Positions 20,078 to 28,566 of a DNA stretch of 64,000 nucleotides are shown here, piece after piece. Both the position numbers and the translations under genes were made by a program. The DNA is from Nemertoderma westbladi. Lineage: Eukaryota; Xenacoelomorpha; Nemertodermatida; Nemertodermatidae. Location of the stretch: the NCBI GenBank assembly GCA_032718475.1, contig JAUCBJ010000802.1, positions 1-64,000 of the forward strand, in the 5' to 3' direction. The notes below the pieces were generated by a model, which was not told the origin of the DNA, searched no databases, and saw only the letters and a list, made by a program, of their open reading frames with translations. Each line of letters starts with the position of its first letter. The stretch's first letter is position 1.

Positions 20078-21984
20078 TTCTCTGTTAATGTTTGATTGTC
20101 TGTTAATGTTTGTTCGTCTATTTGTTTGTCTGTCTGTTTGTTTATCTGTCTGTTAATGTTTGTCTATCTGTTTGTTTGTCAGTTAATGTTTGTTTGTCTG
20201 TCTGTTAATGTTTGTTTGTCTGTTAATGTTTGTTTGTCTGTCTGTTAATGTTTGTTTGTCTGTCTGTTAATGTTTGTTTGTCTGTCTGTTAATGTTTGTT
20301 TGTCTGTCTGTTAATGTTTGTTTGTTTGTCTGTTAATGTTTGTTTGTCTGTCTGTTAATGTTTGTTTGTCTGCCTGTTAATGTTTGTTTGACTGTTAATG
20401 TTTGTTTGTCTGTTAATGTTTGTTTGTCTGTTAATGTTTGTTTGTTTGCCTGTTAATGTATGTTTGTTTGTCTGTTAATGTTTGTTTGTCTGTCTGTTAA
20501 TGTTTGTTTGTCTGCCTGTTAATGTTTGTTTGACTGTTAATGTTTGTTTGTCTGTTAATGTTTGTTTGTCTGTTAATGTTTGTTTGTTTGCCTGTTAATG
20601 TTTGTTTGTCTGTTAATGTTTGTTTGTCTGTTCCACGAAGCTAAGGAAAATCAACTACTTTCGCTAAGAAATATTATCCTAATTTTTGCATGTATATACT
20701 ACTCATCAGGATAGGTCACATATCTGGGAAAAATCTGGTTTCCATGGGAACGGTCTTAGGAAGAAAATATTACTACAGTTTAATAGGCAATAGGAGTTGA
20801 ATAAAGGCAAATAAGTCTGTCTACCTTTAAACGAAACTAATCAATGAACTTAAGAGTAAAGTTTGTCTAATTAACCGGTTGGCTAACCTTTAGGAATATA
20901 ATTACTGGCCAACATCGGCATCCCGATCCCGAGGTTAGCGAACATCCCGTGTTTAAACTCGAGCGCGGCGCGTCGGATGATCCGTTGGCGTGCGGATTCC
21001 GAGCCGGCCCCTCCGGGTGCCGCTGTCCCGGACGCCGCTGTGCGGACAGTCCGTCGCTCGATGCGCTTCTCGAACCGGCCCCCGACGACCAGCCGGTCCA
21101 CGTAGATCGCGGGAACGTGGATCTCCTCCGGGGAGAGACTCCCCGACTCTACCAACTCCTCTACCTCGACCACGGTAACCCGCGCCGCTTTACACATCGG
21201 CACGTTAAAGTTCCGCGTCGTCTTGCGGAATATCAGGTTACCCAGTCGGTCCGCCTTCCAGGCCTTAACCAAGGCGAAGTCTCCGGTGATGGCCTCCTCC
21301 ATGATGTAGTTCCGTCGGTTGAACACCCGGGCCTCCCGGGGTTTACTGGCCAACGCGACGCCCCCAGCGGCGTCGTACTTTATGGGGGCGCCGCCCTGGT
21401 GTATCAGCGTCCCGTACCCGGTGGGCGTGTAGAACGCCGGGATCCCTGCCCCGCCCGCCCGAATCCGTTCCGCTAACGTTCCCTGCGGCGTTAGTTCCAC
21501 CTCCAACTCACCCTGCAGGTATTGCCGCTCGAATTCCGCGTTTTCTCCGACGTATGACGATATCATCCGTCGGATCTGTCGGTTCTTTAGGAGCAGCCCA
21601 AGTCCGAATGTCTCAACGCCCGCATTATTACTCACAGCGGTTAATCCTGTAAGTAAAATAAGATTGTAAAAATATAGATAAATAATAATTGAAAGATACA
21701 TTTATATTTCGGAATCAGCTTCCACGATTAAACATAATAAATGTAAACATATTAATGTACCGGCACGTATTGAAATTAGTTTTGTCACAATAGTAAGTTT
21801 TTTGTAGGCCCATTTTAAGAATTGTAAATGTATTTTTCTACTGTATGTATGTATATTGTTTGTTTGTTTAAACTGGTGTCTGAAATAATGGGATCCTCCG
21901 TGCAGGCACCAGCCACAAAAATAGAATTCAATTATTTTAAAGTCACTTCAGCACTTTGTAATTAAATACTATATTATTAAGGGT

Positions 21985-22015
<31 letters not shown>

Positions 22016-25000
22016 GGGGGAGTGCCACCCTCCACCCCCCCCCCCCCCCCCCCCCCCCATGTCAAAATTTAAAATATGTGGTTTTTGATTTAATCTTTAG
22101 CAGAATTTAATGAGGATTTGAAATCTTAAAACCGCTTAGCGAAACCTCTTTTAGTTCGCAAGTTATTGCTGTTATTATTATTTTTTTTTATATTCTTTAA
22201 TCCAGGCTAACGTACGCCCATAGTAAAACAGTCGACTAATTATTAATACATAACATACACAATACATACAAGCACGATAAACCACAAGTAACATCAATTA
22301 ATATGTAGGAAAAATATATTAAGGCGAAGCACGAGACGCTAGTACATACATCATACTTAGTAAGAAATAGTAGCACAGTAAACTTATAAACAAATGGTAA
22401 AATGTTAATAGACTAAAACGTTCCGTACATTAGATAATTACAAGATAATAATTGTATTTCATAGATAAAATATGGATTCACGCAACCTGCTTGTTACTCC
22501 AGTCCCTGGCTTTAGACCCCGTAGGAATTTTGGGGTGGACGGGGTTTCTCACCGAATCCTAGTTGGACATACATATATGGGTGAAAAAAACTTGGGTAGA
22601 CTTTCTGGTTCCTGGGCATAAGTTTTTTATAGCCATTTGTTTTGTGCCATAGCCACTTGCTTCTGCAAGAAGTGCAATACTATGCGATGCAGATGCCGGA
22701 AAGATATCGAAAGATAAGATTTGCAAATGCAATTTTGAAATGGAGTGCGAAAATATTCCATAATAAGAACATTTTATAATTCATAGCATTTAATTAACAT
22801 TATATAACATTTCATAATAAATTCACTCAGTGATCATATCAATATAACTATTTTACTGTGCCCTCGTTTCTTTATAACTCGCTTCGATCGGTGGTTTATG
22901 ATGAATTGGAGCATCGTAAAACCGTTATATTTGGTTAACTCTGGTAACAACAGCTAAATAATAATTATCATTTGTACTCTTGATTTGGAAAAGTGATGAG
23001 GACACAGATGAATATTTGTATATTTATGACGTCATAAAATGACGTCATAAAAAACTTAGGCCCAGGAACCTAAAAGTCTACCCAATTTTTTTTCTTCATT
23101 TTTGGACCCCAAACCCAGTTCAAGTGAGAAACGGCGTCCACCTCGAAATTCCTACGGGACTTAAGGCCAGGGACTGGATTATGTATGAATAGTGGCCAAT
23201 GCAACCGCCCGTACAATACTATTTTCACTATTGTCGACACGGCGGAACAACGAATTTATTGCATTGAATCTAATGTGACAAAATTTGGGTAAGTTGAGTT
23301 CCCCGAACATTAGTGAAACGCTACAGTCGTAGCTGTACCCGAATAGACGCCTAGCAATATTGTTATAGCCAACGCGCAGTTTGTTATATATGCTGAGACT
23401 CAGAATTCGCCTGGACCACAATGCATTGCAATAAAATTGCGTACAAAAGCATTGGAACAATTTACGCTTGATAGTTCTAGAACAAAATTTAAATTTAGAA
23501 ATAAGCAGATTCCCACGTTTATACAAACTATGAAGTTGATTTAAAATATCAAAGTTATCATCTGTTGAGTTATGTATTATGTGACCCAAGTATTTGTATT
23601 TAGAAACAGTCTCCAATTTCGAACAATTAACAGTAATATTGTTTGCAAGTAAATTTTTATTTGATTTAGGTGTAAATATCATAAGATTCGATTTTTTGGA
23701 ATTTTATGGAATGGGAATCTGCATATTTTTCATATATCTGAATAAGAGTGTTGAGCCCATGTATAGAATTAGAAGCCAAGGCTAGGTCATCAGCATATAT
23801 AAAGTGGTTAGCCCGCTGGCCACTGACAACACAGCCGACGCCTGATTCGGTGAACTCGACACTGAGATCATCTACATAAAGGTTGTAGAATCTCGGTGAC
23901 AAGATCCCGCCCTGTTTCGTACCGTTGGATACGGTGAACGAAACAGGCACGCAACCTCCCCACCGGACAGAAAGATGTTGAAATCTGTACCAAAACCGTA
24001 TAATGCGAATAAAAAATAAAGGTACATTCCTGTCGATATGCTTCGAAAATAATTTGTAATGGTTCACCCAGTCGAAGGCCTTCGACGAGTCAAGGAATAC
24101 TACAAAAACAGGACTGTCATTTATAATATAATGTTGAATAGTTTCTTTCAAAGCGTAGACACATAGTTCCGTGCCGAGGTCTGACTTGAATCCGAACTGA
24201 GAGTTTGATGTATAAAGAAACGAAGCATATCGATCAAGATAATTTTTATGTATGACGGTCTGTCAGTGAAATTGTAAGACAGAACCGACAGACAGACTAG
24301 ATTGCATCAAAATTTAAAACTGACATCGGAAATGAAGTCAGCGACTCCGACAGTCCGAAAACCCCCATAAGGAAAGTTTTAGCTCGGTGGTGTGTTTCCT
24401 TCGTGCCAGAAATGATTAACCAATCAGACCACAGACAGCCAGTTCTGGCGGGAAGGTTTAAAATTTGAAGGAAATTATCTCGGAATGACATTTTTCATTT
24501 TTCAAAATACAACCGTAGGCGCCTACTCCTCCGCCATTTTTAACCAATTTTCTTTATTTTTGACTCATTCGAAGTGGTTTCGGGTTCGGCTGTTCTTTAA
24601 AAGTTAGGCCTATCGGTTGGAATTTTTATATTTCTGTTTTTATAGCCAATTTTTCGGATGAAAGCCAAAAATTTGTTAAATTTTGCCAAATGAAATATTC
24701 ATAAATATTACCTGTAATCTTTTACAATATTTGCCTGAATTAGGCAGTCAGACAGGACTGTCTGACTGTTAGGCCTACCGGTAATTAATTTTCATAAAAA
24801 GGTTAACTAAAAATTTTAACCGATAACTTTTGTGGAGCCCCAGCCCAGCCCACCTTCGTAATTCGAAAAAAATTGGCTTCAGACAGTCAGATCATTTCAC
24901 ATAAAATTGAATGACTAGTACCGGTAGCATTTTAACCGCAATTCTTGTTTCATTCAATCCGCTAGAGAGCGACTGGAAATTTGAAAATTTTTAGAAAAAA

Positions 25001-25730
25001 CAAATGTCAGAATGTTTAGCCATATTTTAACAGCCCATACTGTCTGACTGCAGACTGTATCATATCAAAATTAGTTTTTAGTTTATTTATTTTATAATCC
25101 TAAATTACCGGTACCGGTACCGTAGTTCAGTAGTTTCAAAATTAAAGAGTTTGTGCGGTACCGGTAATTAATATGATAACAAAAAGAAGAAAGTGTTGGC
25201 AATGAACAACTTTCAGACTTTAAATTAAACAAGGACTGAAGGAAGCAGGACCTAACTTAACTACGTCAGGCAGTCAGGTACTGAGGTAGGCCTAGGCCTA
25301 CCGGCACACCGGTACCGGTACGGTACCATACAGGCTACCTGCATAACCAGATACCGGCCGACTTCCGGCTTACTAAGGAAGGCTGGACGGAGAGTAGAGT
25401 ACCCAGTAGGCCTACCAGCCTACCCTGTACGTCAGTACGTACAGAAGTAGGCCTACCTAATGATACATAAAGAACGCATAGGCCTACCTACCTACCCTTT
25501 ACACCGGAGTTCAGAAGGCCGGCGATTAAGTTTTCCGGAATCCCACAAAGACCGAATCCGCCAACCAACAGAGTAGAATTATCTGATACATCCTTTACAG
25601 CTTCCGCCGCTGTCTGGAATATTTCTACTCGCAGACTCGGCGTCGTAGACAAACACCGTCTGCTGGATACCCAACCACGTGTAAGCCGCCTACTTGTGAC
25701 ATTAAATCGGCATAGAATACAATACGGCAT
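13584..25730 (-). CDS. OXCT1: Succinyl-CoA:3-oxoacid CoA transferase, mitochondrial (five exons)
   Basis: SCOT moves CoA from succinyl-CoA to acetoacetate in the mitochondrial matrix, the committing step of ketone-body use. Exons on the minus strand: 25730-25496, 21646-20888, 18772-18570, 14072-13845, 13718-13584. All junctions are GT/AG and phases match (1, 1, 0, 0), giving 1560 nt or 519 aa, close to the family's usual 520. Seen: an Arg/Ser-rich presequence with no acidic residue before about aa 35, CoA-transferase signature 1 ([13 protein letters not shown]), conserved [23 protein letters not shown] blocks, and the catalytic glutamate in [11 protein letters not shown] (exon 3). The start is the first ATG after an in-frame TAA. 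Introns are filled with repeats, and exon 2 is far more GC-rich than its surroundings. No stop or shift in any exon, so the gene looks functional. Confidence 0.95.
13845..14072 (-). CDS. OXCT1: OXCT exon 4
   Basis: Encodes 76 residues, [19 protein letters not shown] onwards to EKAVFE. Acceptor TTTAG, donor GAG|GTTGGT, both phase 0. MGGAMDLVS and CTLPLTGK are strongly conserved SCOT blocks. Confidence 0.95.
14108..16080 (-). mobile_element. LINE copy with inverted 5' segment (twin-priming structure)
   Basis: The 3' part is on the minus strand: 14746-14441 encodes the RT C-terminal module (STRASAS...NWNALPNEI), followed by a 3' UTR and a (TATC)n tail at 14131-14108. Directly abutting, on the plus strand from 14757, is the 5' part of a LINE of the same general type: apurinic endonuclease motifs [28 protein letters not shown] and GLSDHFIV, then the RT linker to KSTGLD near 16070. 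The RT core is missing. In OXCT intron 3. Clade probably CR1/Jockey group. Confidence 0.8.
14757..16080 (+). pseudogene. LINE endonuclease and RT linker (inverted 5' segment)
   Basis: The frame is open from about 14757 ([20 protein letters not shown]) to a stop at 16239. LINE-like sequence ends near KSTGLD at about 16075, and the remaining residues are flanking DNA read in frame. The first ATG-independent residues already sit inside the endonuclease, so the true N-terminus is lost. It is the APE-type nuclease that nicks target DNA for LINE integration. Catalytic neighbourhoods GDFN and SDH are present. Confidence 0.8.
16081..16365. other. Intron sequence with a GGGGTGGAGGGTGGCAC motif
   Basis: No gene. 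GGGGTGGAGGGTGGCAC at about 16193-16209 recurs inverted near 22022-22038, beside the poly-G/poly-C block, so it is probably part of a dispersed repeat. Confidence 0.4.
16366..17016 (-). CDS. Uncharacterised Cys/His-rich 216-aa protein
   Basis: I do not recognise the function. The ORF runs from an ATG at 17016 to TAA and lies in OXCT intron 3 on the same strand. It has a Cys/His pattern that could bind zinc: [14 protein letters not shown] (about aa 57-70), a CC pair (about 81), then CHRC (about 121-124). An acidic Ser-rich segment (about 135-160) and a basic C-terminus ([22 protein letters not shown]) follow. It may be a single-exon fragment of a larger transposon-derived gene or the N-terminal module of a lineage-specific family. 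No partner or domain is visible nearby. Length and lack of stops support coding, but this is not proof. Confidence 0.45.
   Translation of the reverse strand: MSVLNCCNLATLLNDEGACHKTTYNRSKALKNVTELPDHNLQLLKWRTGFKDIQLDCDFNICLHHEYIYLGPIYERQFKKCCNVFQKENHAPKGDRVISIANAIQFQSMGFSVIPGWKLCHRCLTELNKRNIETEHELIENVELSDTDSVSAHSTDSEIGAIQRSEAKEIARKNLDTMLVDSGLTPIKLHGKRILPYSKDKFERTVKSLRHSFGDA
17017..18485. other. OXCT intron 3, repeat debris
   Basis: No convincing gene. It holds a cluster of imperfect TTTCGTGACATGTCGTGAAC repeats at 17720-17790 that includes an 18-bp perfect palindrome, and otherwise AT-rich intron sequence. The short minus-strand ORF at 18005-18205 shows no recognisable features. Confidence 0.5.
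17720..17790. repeat. Short palindromic repeats around GACATGTC
   Basis: Three imperfect copies of a TTTCG(T/C)GACATGTCG(T/C)GAA unit. The last, 17772-17789, is a perfect 18-bp palindrome (TTCGCGACATGTCGCGAA). Confidence 0.8.
18486..18595. repeat. 55-bp tandem duplication across the OXCT exon 3 donor
   Basis: 18486-18540 and 18541-18595 are direct copies starting CCAGCCGATTGCCCC. Each contains the last 26 nt of exon 3 (ending GCCATGCAG) and the donor GTCCGT. They appear identical by eye. Confidence 0.93.
18570..18772 (-). CDS. OXCT1: OXCT exon 3 (catalytic Glu exon)
   Basis: Encodes (D)[18 protein letters not shown] onward to ILGAMQ. It holds the active-site glutamate in QSENG that forms the enzyme-CoA thioester in this family. 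Acceptor CCATAG at 18773-18778, phase 1; donor CAG|GTCCGT at 18569, phase 0. A second copy of this donor lies 55 bp further into the intron. If used, it would add GTC CGT AGA and then a TAA stop, so the proximal donor must be the productive one. Confidence 0.94.
18820..20633. repeat. TGTC/TGTT microsatellite-derived satellite in OXCT intron 2
   Basis: 1.8 kb of TGTTTGTCTG-type tetranucleotide sequence with TTAATG punctuation. From about 20150 the units settle into a TTAATGTTTGTTTGTCTGTC pattern. A longer segment of about 220 bp (containing TTGTTGTCTGCATGTTTCTC) is duplicated around 19317-19535 and 19536-19755. Plus-strand frames read as Cys/Val/Leu/Phe-rich ORFs without stops; these are repeat artefacts. 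Confidence 0.95.
20634..20887. other. OXCT intron 2, unique sequence
   Basis: AT-rich intron sequence between the satellite and the exon 2 donor. Nothing recognised. Confidence 0.5.
20888..21646 (-). CDS. OXCT1: OXCT exon 2 (large, GC-rich)
   Basis: Encodes 252 residues plus split codons: [75 protein letters not shown], then the inter-domain linker and [24 protein letters not shown]. It holds most of the N-terminal CoA-transferase domain, the linker, and the start of the second domain. Acceptor TTACAG before GATTAACC, donor AAAG|GTTAGC, both phase 1. GC content, especially at third positions, is far above the flanking introns. Confidence 0.95.
21700..22498. other. OXCT intron 1: poly-G/poly-C inverted block and AT-rich sequence
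   Basis: No gene. A run of 28 G (21985-22012), a short spacer, then 24 C (22035-22058) form an inverted homopolymer pair. AT-rich sequence with ATACATAC/TATTATT stretches follows and may be LINE 3' debris. Confidence 0.55.
22499..23177. mobile_element. 679-bp element with long terminal inverted repeats (MITE or foldback)
   Basis: The two ends are inverted copies over about 130-140 bp. The left end starts CCAGTCCCTGGC, then CCCCGTAGGAATTT, GGTGGACGGGGTTTCTCAC, TTGGGTAGACTTT and GGTTCCTGGGC. The right end, read on the minus strand from 23177, gives the same blocks in the same order with a few mismatches. The 400-bp interior has no ORF. No clear target duplication was found. It sits in OXCT intron 1, immediately beside a LINE fragment. 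Confidence 0.75.
23179..24250 (-). pseudogene. Truncated LINE reverse transcriptase with one frameshift
   Basis: Two overlapping minus-strand frames, 24151-23666 and 23682-23179, form one RT. Motifs are [24 protein letters not shown] and the catalytic YADDLAL, then, after a shift near 23670, the thumb and C-terminal part ([21 protein letters not shown]). Upstream, [19 protein letters not shown] extends the frame to about 24250, where the copy is truncated. The inverted-repeat element abuts its 3' side. Clade not assigned. The family differs from the other LINEs in this window. Confidence 0.8.
24251..25495. other. OXCT intron 1, unique and short-repeat sequence
   Basis: No gene seen. It contains many short repeats of CAGTCAGACAG type and, toward exon 1, dense ACCGGTACCGG and TAGGCCTA palindromes. 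The minus-strand ORF at 24297-24491 shows no known features. Confidence 0.5.
25496..25730 (-). CDS. OXCT1: OXCT exon 1 with mitochondrial presequence
   Basis: Starts at the ATG at 25730, after an in-frame TAA 12-15 nt upstream. The first 35 or so residues are Arg/Ser-rich with no acids ([21 protein letters not shown]), as in matrix-targeting peptides. [20 protein letters not shown], the family's first signature, follows. Donor AAGG|GTAGGT, phase 1. Confidence 0.93.
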
Positions 25731-25969
25731 TACTGCATCAAAAGTTTATCATATCATTGCATTATACAGTTAGGCCTATAAACCAATTAAATTAAATACC
25801 GGCTGACCGGTACTATCTGACTATTACTGTATTAGGTACCGTTACCGGTGGTAGGCCTAGCTTATATCTGTATATCAGTAGCCATATATCAGTATATATA
25901 CTTACTTACCCTATATATATATATACTTAACATACTACGCGTATGTGCTTAACATAGGTTCCATCCACC
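25731..25969 (-). promoter_or_regulatory. Presumed OXCT 5' flank
   Basis: Sequence upstream of the OXCT start, with ACCGGT/TAGGCCTA palindromes and TA-repeats at 25870-25930. No TATA box or initiator can be fixed with confidence. Called by position only. Confidence 0.3.
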
Positions 25970-26265
25970 AAGGTTCCACCTTGGTGTAGTGGTTCCATTG
26001 AATTCACATCAACCGTAGGTCGTGGGTTCGATCCTCACATGGACCAGGGCAGTTTTCGTTTCGGCACGAATGCTTTAAAGGGACCAGCCAGGGCGCATCT
26101 CTGCCTTGCATCCTTAAGTGGTAGCTAAAAGAGTACTGGAGTTTCCTCTGGGGAGTAAAGTTCTGGGGGGACCGCACTGGAAATAAGTCGTCAGACTTTC
26201 GACACGTCTGACACGTCAGATCCCTGGCCTAGTGGCCGAAGAAAATTTACTTTACTTTACTTTTA
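25970..26265 (+). repeat. tRNA-derived SINE
   Basis: The head has a pol III box A, TGGTGTAGTGG (25982-25992), and a perfect box B, GGTTCGATCC (26025-26034), at tRNA-like spacing. An unrelated body follows (GGGACCAGCCAGGGCGCATC...), then a (TTTAC)n tail at about 26246-26265. Head plus body plus short-repeat tail is the SINE layout. The cloverleaf is degenerate, so it is not a functional tRNA gene. It lies just upstream of OXCT in opposite orientation. Confidence 0.85.
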
Positions 26266-26600
26266 TGTGCTATGCATCTACGCGTAGGTGCTACCCAGTA
26301 ACATATTACAATCGGTTCAGTACTAAAATAAGACAATACTGTATGTTCAATAGAACACATTTACAGTGTATACACCCATTAAACGTTTTCAAAAGAAATT
26401 TATCCTATACCTGTAAACTCCATCTAGTGTGGTATTTGCTACTACATACATATTCTTCAGCTTCACTTCATGTAATGCGCGCGCAGTTATGTGTTATAAT
26501 GTTTAGAGTTCAAGAAAGATTTAAAAGGAAATAGGTCGACAAAAGAAATGTCTCATATACCTGTAAACTCCATACAGGTCAGGTCAGGTATTCTAGGTCA
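26266..26600. other. Unique sequence between SINE and LINE
   Basis: Nothing recognised. ACCTGTAAACTCCAT occurs twice (about 26409 and 26559), a small direct repeat. The plus ORF at 26232-26534 has no known features. Confidence 0.4.
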
Positions 26601-26681
26601 TTGATCAAGAAAACTTGCCACCTCCATGCAGCATAGGGTGAACAGAATTTTGATGACATTGAAAGATATCTACGTTCTAGA

Positions 26682-28334
26682 ATGGAATCTACAAGCATGC
26701 CTACAATTGAAGCAAACACGATATATGAGGCTATCTTATCACTATCAAAGCGAAAGGCGCCCGACAGTAGGAGTCTAGTTGTTGAACACTTAATATGTGC
26801 AGATCCATCTGTAATATGCTATCATATCGGTATTATCCTAAATACGAGAATTCAAGTTGGATGTGTGCCAGAGGTGTTTGGAGAAACCATCCTCTCAATG
26901 GTTTACAAAGGTCATGGTAGAAGTTTATATGAGACACCGTCATACAGGCCGATTGCCAGCATCAACATATATGCAAAGGTTTTAGAGGCGATCTGCTTAT
27001 CGGAATTTCTAGTAGAGATTGACAAACCTCATAGCATGTCAATGGCCTATCAAAAAAGAATTGGTTGTGATGAGGCCATATCTCTTGCATTGGAGGTGAT
27101 TAATAATTTTCAATCCAGGGGATCCACTATCTACGCCTGTCAAACAGATATCAGTTCCGCTTTCAACATGGTGGATTATGTTGTTCTATTCGACCGGCTA
27201 TCCAAAATATTGAATCCATTCATTTGCTGTATATTACTTTATTATTATCGCAACACTAAAAACTTCATCAAACATGGTGAAAGAATAAACAGAAGCTTTT
27301 TTATTTGGTTTAACGGAGTTAAGCAGGGCTCGCTGCTTTCGCCCTCTCTGTTCAACTTCTATATTCATGATGTTGTTGATAATATGGAGCGACTTGGCCT
27401 TGGCTGCTTTATAAAGGATACCTGGGTTGGAATTATCAATTATGCAGATGATTTGCTCCTTCTAGCATTGTCACGTACTGAAATTGAAAAAATGTTAACT
27501 GCCTTAGAAACACAGCTAACCCTTATTGGTTTGCACTTATCTGTAAGTAAAACGTCATGGACCACTATGGGTGATCAAACTAATGGAAGCAACCAGCAGA
27601 TAATGTTTAATGGTTCCTCGATCAATCTGTCAGAATATATTAAATTTATTGGTTACAAATTATACAGCAAACCTGATCATATAATCGTTGATCTTAGACG
27701 GCGAATCGGTATCTGTTCTTCTGCGTTCCATCAGAAGGGATGGACAGTCAGACAATACCCCCTTGATGTTGTCAGTAAACTGTGGAACACAATAGCTGTC
27801 CCGTTCCTTTGCTACGGCATGGAGATCCAAGTTGGTAGTCTTTCCTTGTCGGACATGAAGCGGTTAGATTCTCAATACAGAAAATCTCTACGTGGTCTTC
27901 TTTATGCGGGAAATTATATCAGTACTCAGACACTGGAAATTGTGTTTGGTAATGCTTGTATCTCAACTACTGCCTTCAAGAGATTGGCCAATCTGATAGA
28001 GCGCATTAAGTGTTGCCCTAAATACGACCTTCAACATATGCTACGGTTTTTATGCTCGATTGGTCAATGGGATGGTTACCTAAATAATAATCTGCCTAGT
28101 ATTGCAGCTTCTTATAGTAAGGGCAGGAAGTTATATGCGCTACCATCATTATTTAACATATTTAATTTTGATTACTCTTACAAGGAACTGACACAGAGAA
28201 TGTCACCAGGTGCACCAAACATAAGTGATTGCTGTAGCGCAGATTTTCTCTCTATGTGCTACTCCAATAATGGACTCAGTTTCAAAAGTAAACGTGAAAT
28301 ATTTTCCTCTTACTATAATAGAACTGATGAATAA
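26682..28334 (+). CDS. LINE reverse transcriptase (550-aa open part)
   Basis: RT motifs in order: KRKAPD and YRPIASINIYAK (about aa 27 and 90), QTDISSAFNMVD (about 160), NGVKQGSLLSPSLFNFYIHD (about 210) and the catalytic NYADDLLLL (about 250). The KTSW thumb motif, FHQKGWTVRQYPLDVVSKLW and YRKSLRGLLYAG follow. Coding sequence also extends upstream of the ATG in frame (FDDIERYLRSR), so 26682 is not the native start. No internal stop in 550 codons suggests a fairly recent insertion. Clade not assigned with certainty. Confidence 0.85.
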   Translation: MESTSMPTIEANTIYEAILSLSKRKAPDSRSLVVEHLICADPSVICYHIGIILNTRIQVGCVPEVFGETILSMVYKGHGRSLYETPSYRPIASINIYAKVLEAICLSEFLVEIDKPHSMSMAYQKRIGCDEAISLALEVINNFQSRGSTIYACQTDISSAFNMVDYVVLFDRLSKILNPFICCILLYYYRNTKNFIKHGERINRSFFIWFNGVKQGSLLSPSLFNFYIHDVVDNMERLGLGCFIKDTWVGIINYADDLLLLALSRTEIEKMLTALETQLTLIGLHLSVSKTSWTTMGDQTNGSNQQIMFNGSSINLSEYIKFIGYKLYSKPDHIIVDLRRRIGICSSAFHQKGWTVRQYPLDVVSKLWNTIAVPFLCYGMEIQVGSLSLSDMKRLDSQYRKSLRGLLYAGNYISTQTLEIVFGNACISTTAFKRLANLIERIKCCPKYDLQHMLRFLCSIGQWDGYLNNNLPSIAASYSKGRKLYALPSLFNIFNFDYSYKELTQRMSPGAPNISDCCSADFLSMCYSNNGLSFKSKREIFSSYYNRTDE

Positions 28335-28566
28335 ATCACTTAGATAATAAGACTTTTAGAGTAGTTGGCTTTTTAGTAAACCGGTTTAGTCACGTTTTAA
28401 TTCAATATTACGCAATGTGGTATTCTTTTAATCTTCTGGTCGATCCATAAGACCTTTTTTAAAATGATTTTTAATGTGTCAATTGTTAACTGTCAATTAT
28501 AATAATAATTAAATGCCAGCTCGACTGGTGAGGCGCGAATATGCGCGAATAAACTAAACTAAACAT
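28335..28566 (+). other. LINE 3' UTR
   Basis: Noncoding tail of the LINE, including CTCGACTGGTGAGGCGCGAAT and the (AAACT)n end. Confidence 0.6.

Larger units (their letters stand above)
26600..28566 (+). mobile_element. 5'-truncated LINE with open reverse transcriptase
   Basis: Covers the linker, RT, C-terminal region and 3' UTR of a non-LTR retrotransposon, ending in an (AAACT)n tail at about 28548-28566. The endonuclease is missing. Same family as the fragment at 2461-3455. Confidence 0.85.

Noticed and set aside
18824-20095. Hydrophobic Cys/Val/Leu/Phe-rich ORFs as membrane proteins
   Set aside because: Translation of TGTT/TGTC simple sequence inside an OXCT intron.
20888-21646. Bacterial CoA-transferase gene acquired by transfer
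   Set aside because: The GC-rich segment is spliced in phase with four other exons into one animal-type SCOT and has normal GT/AG sites.
25982-26034. Functional tRNA gene
   Set aside because: Box A and box B are present, but the acceptor and anticodon arms do not fold well and a SINE body with simple tail follows.
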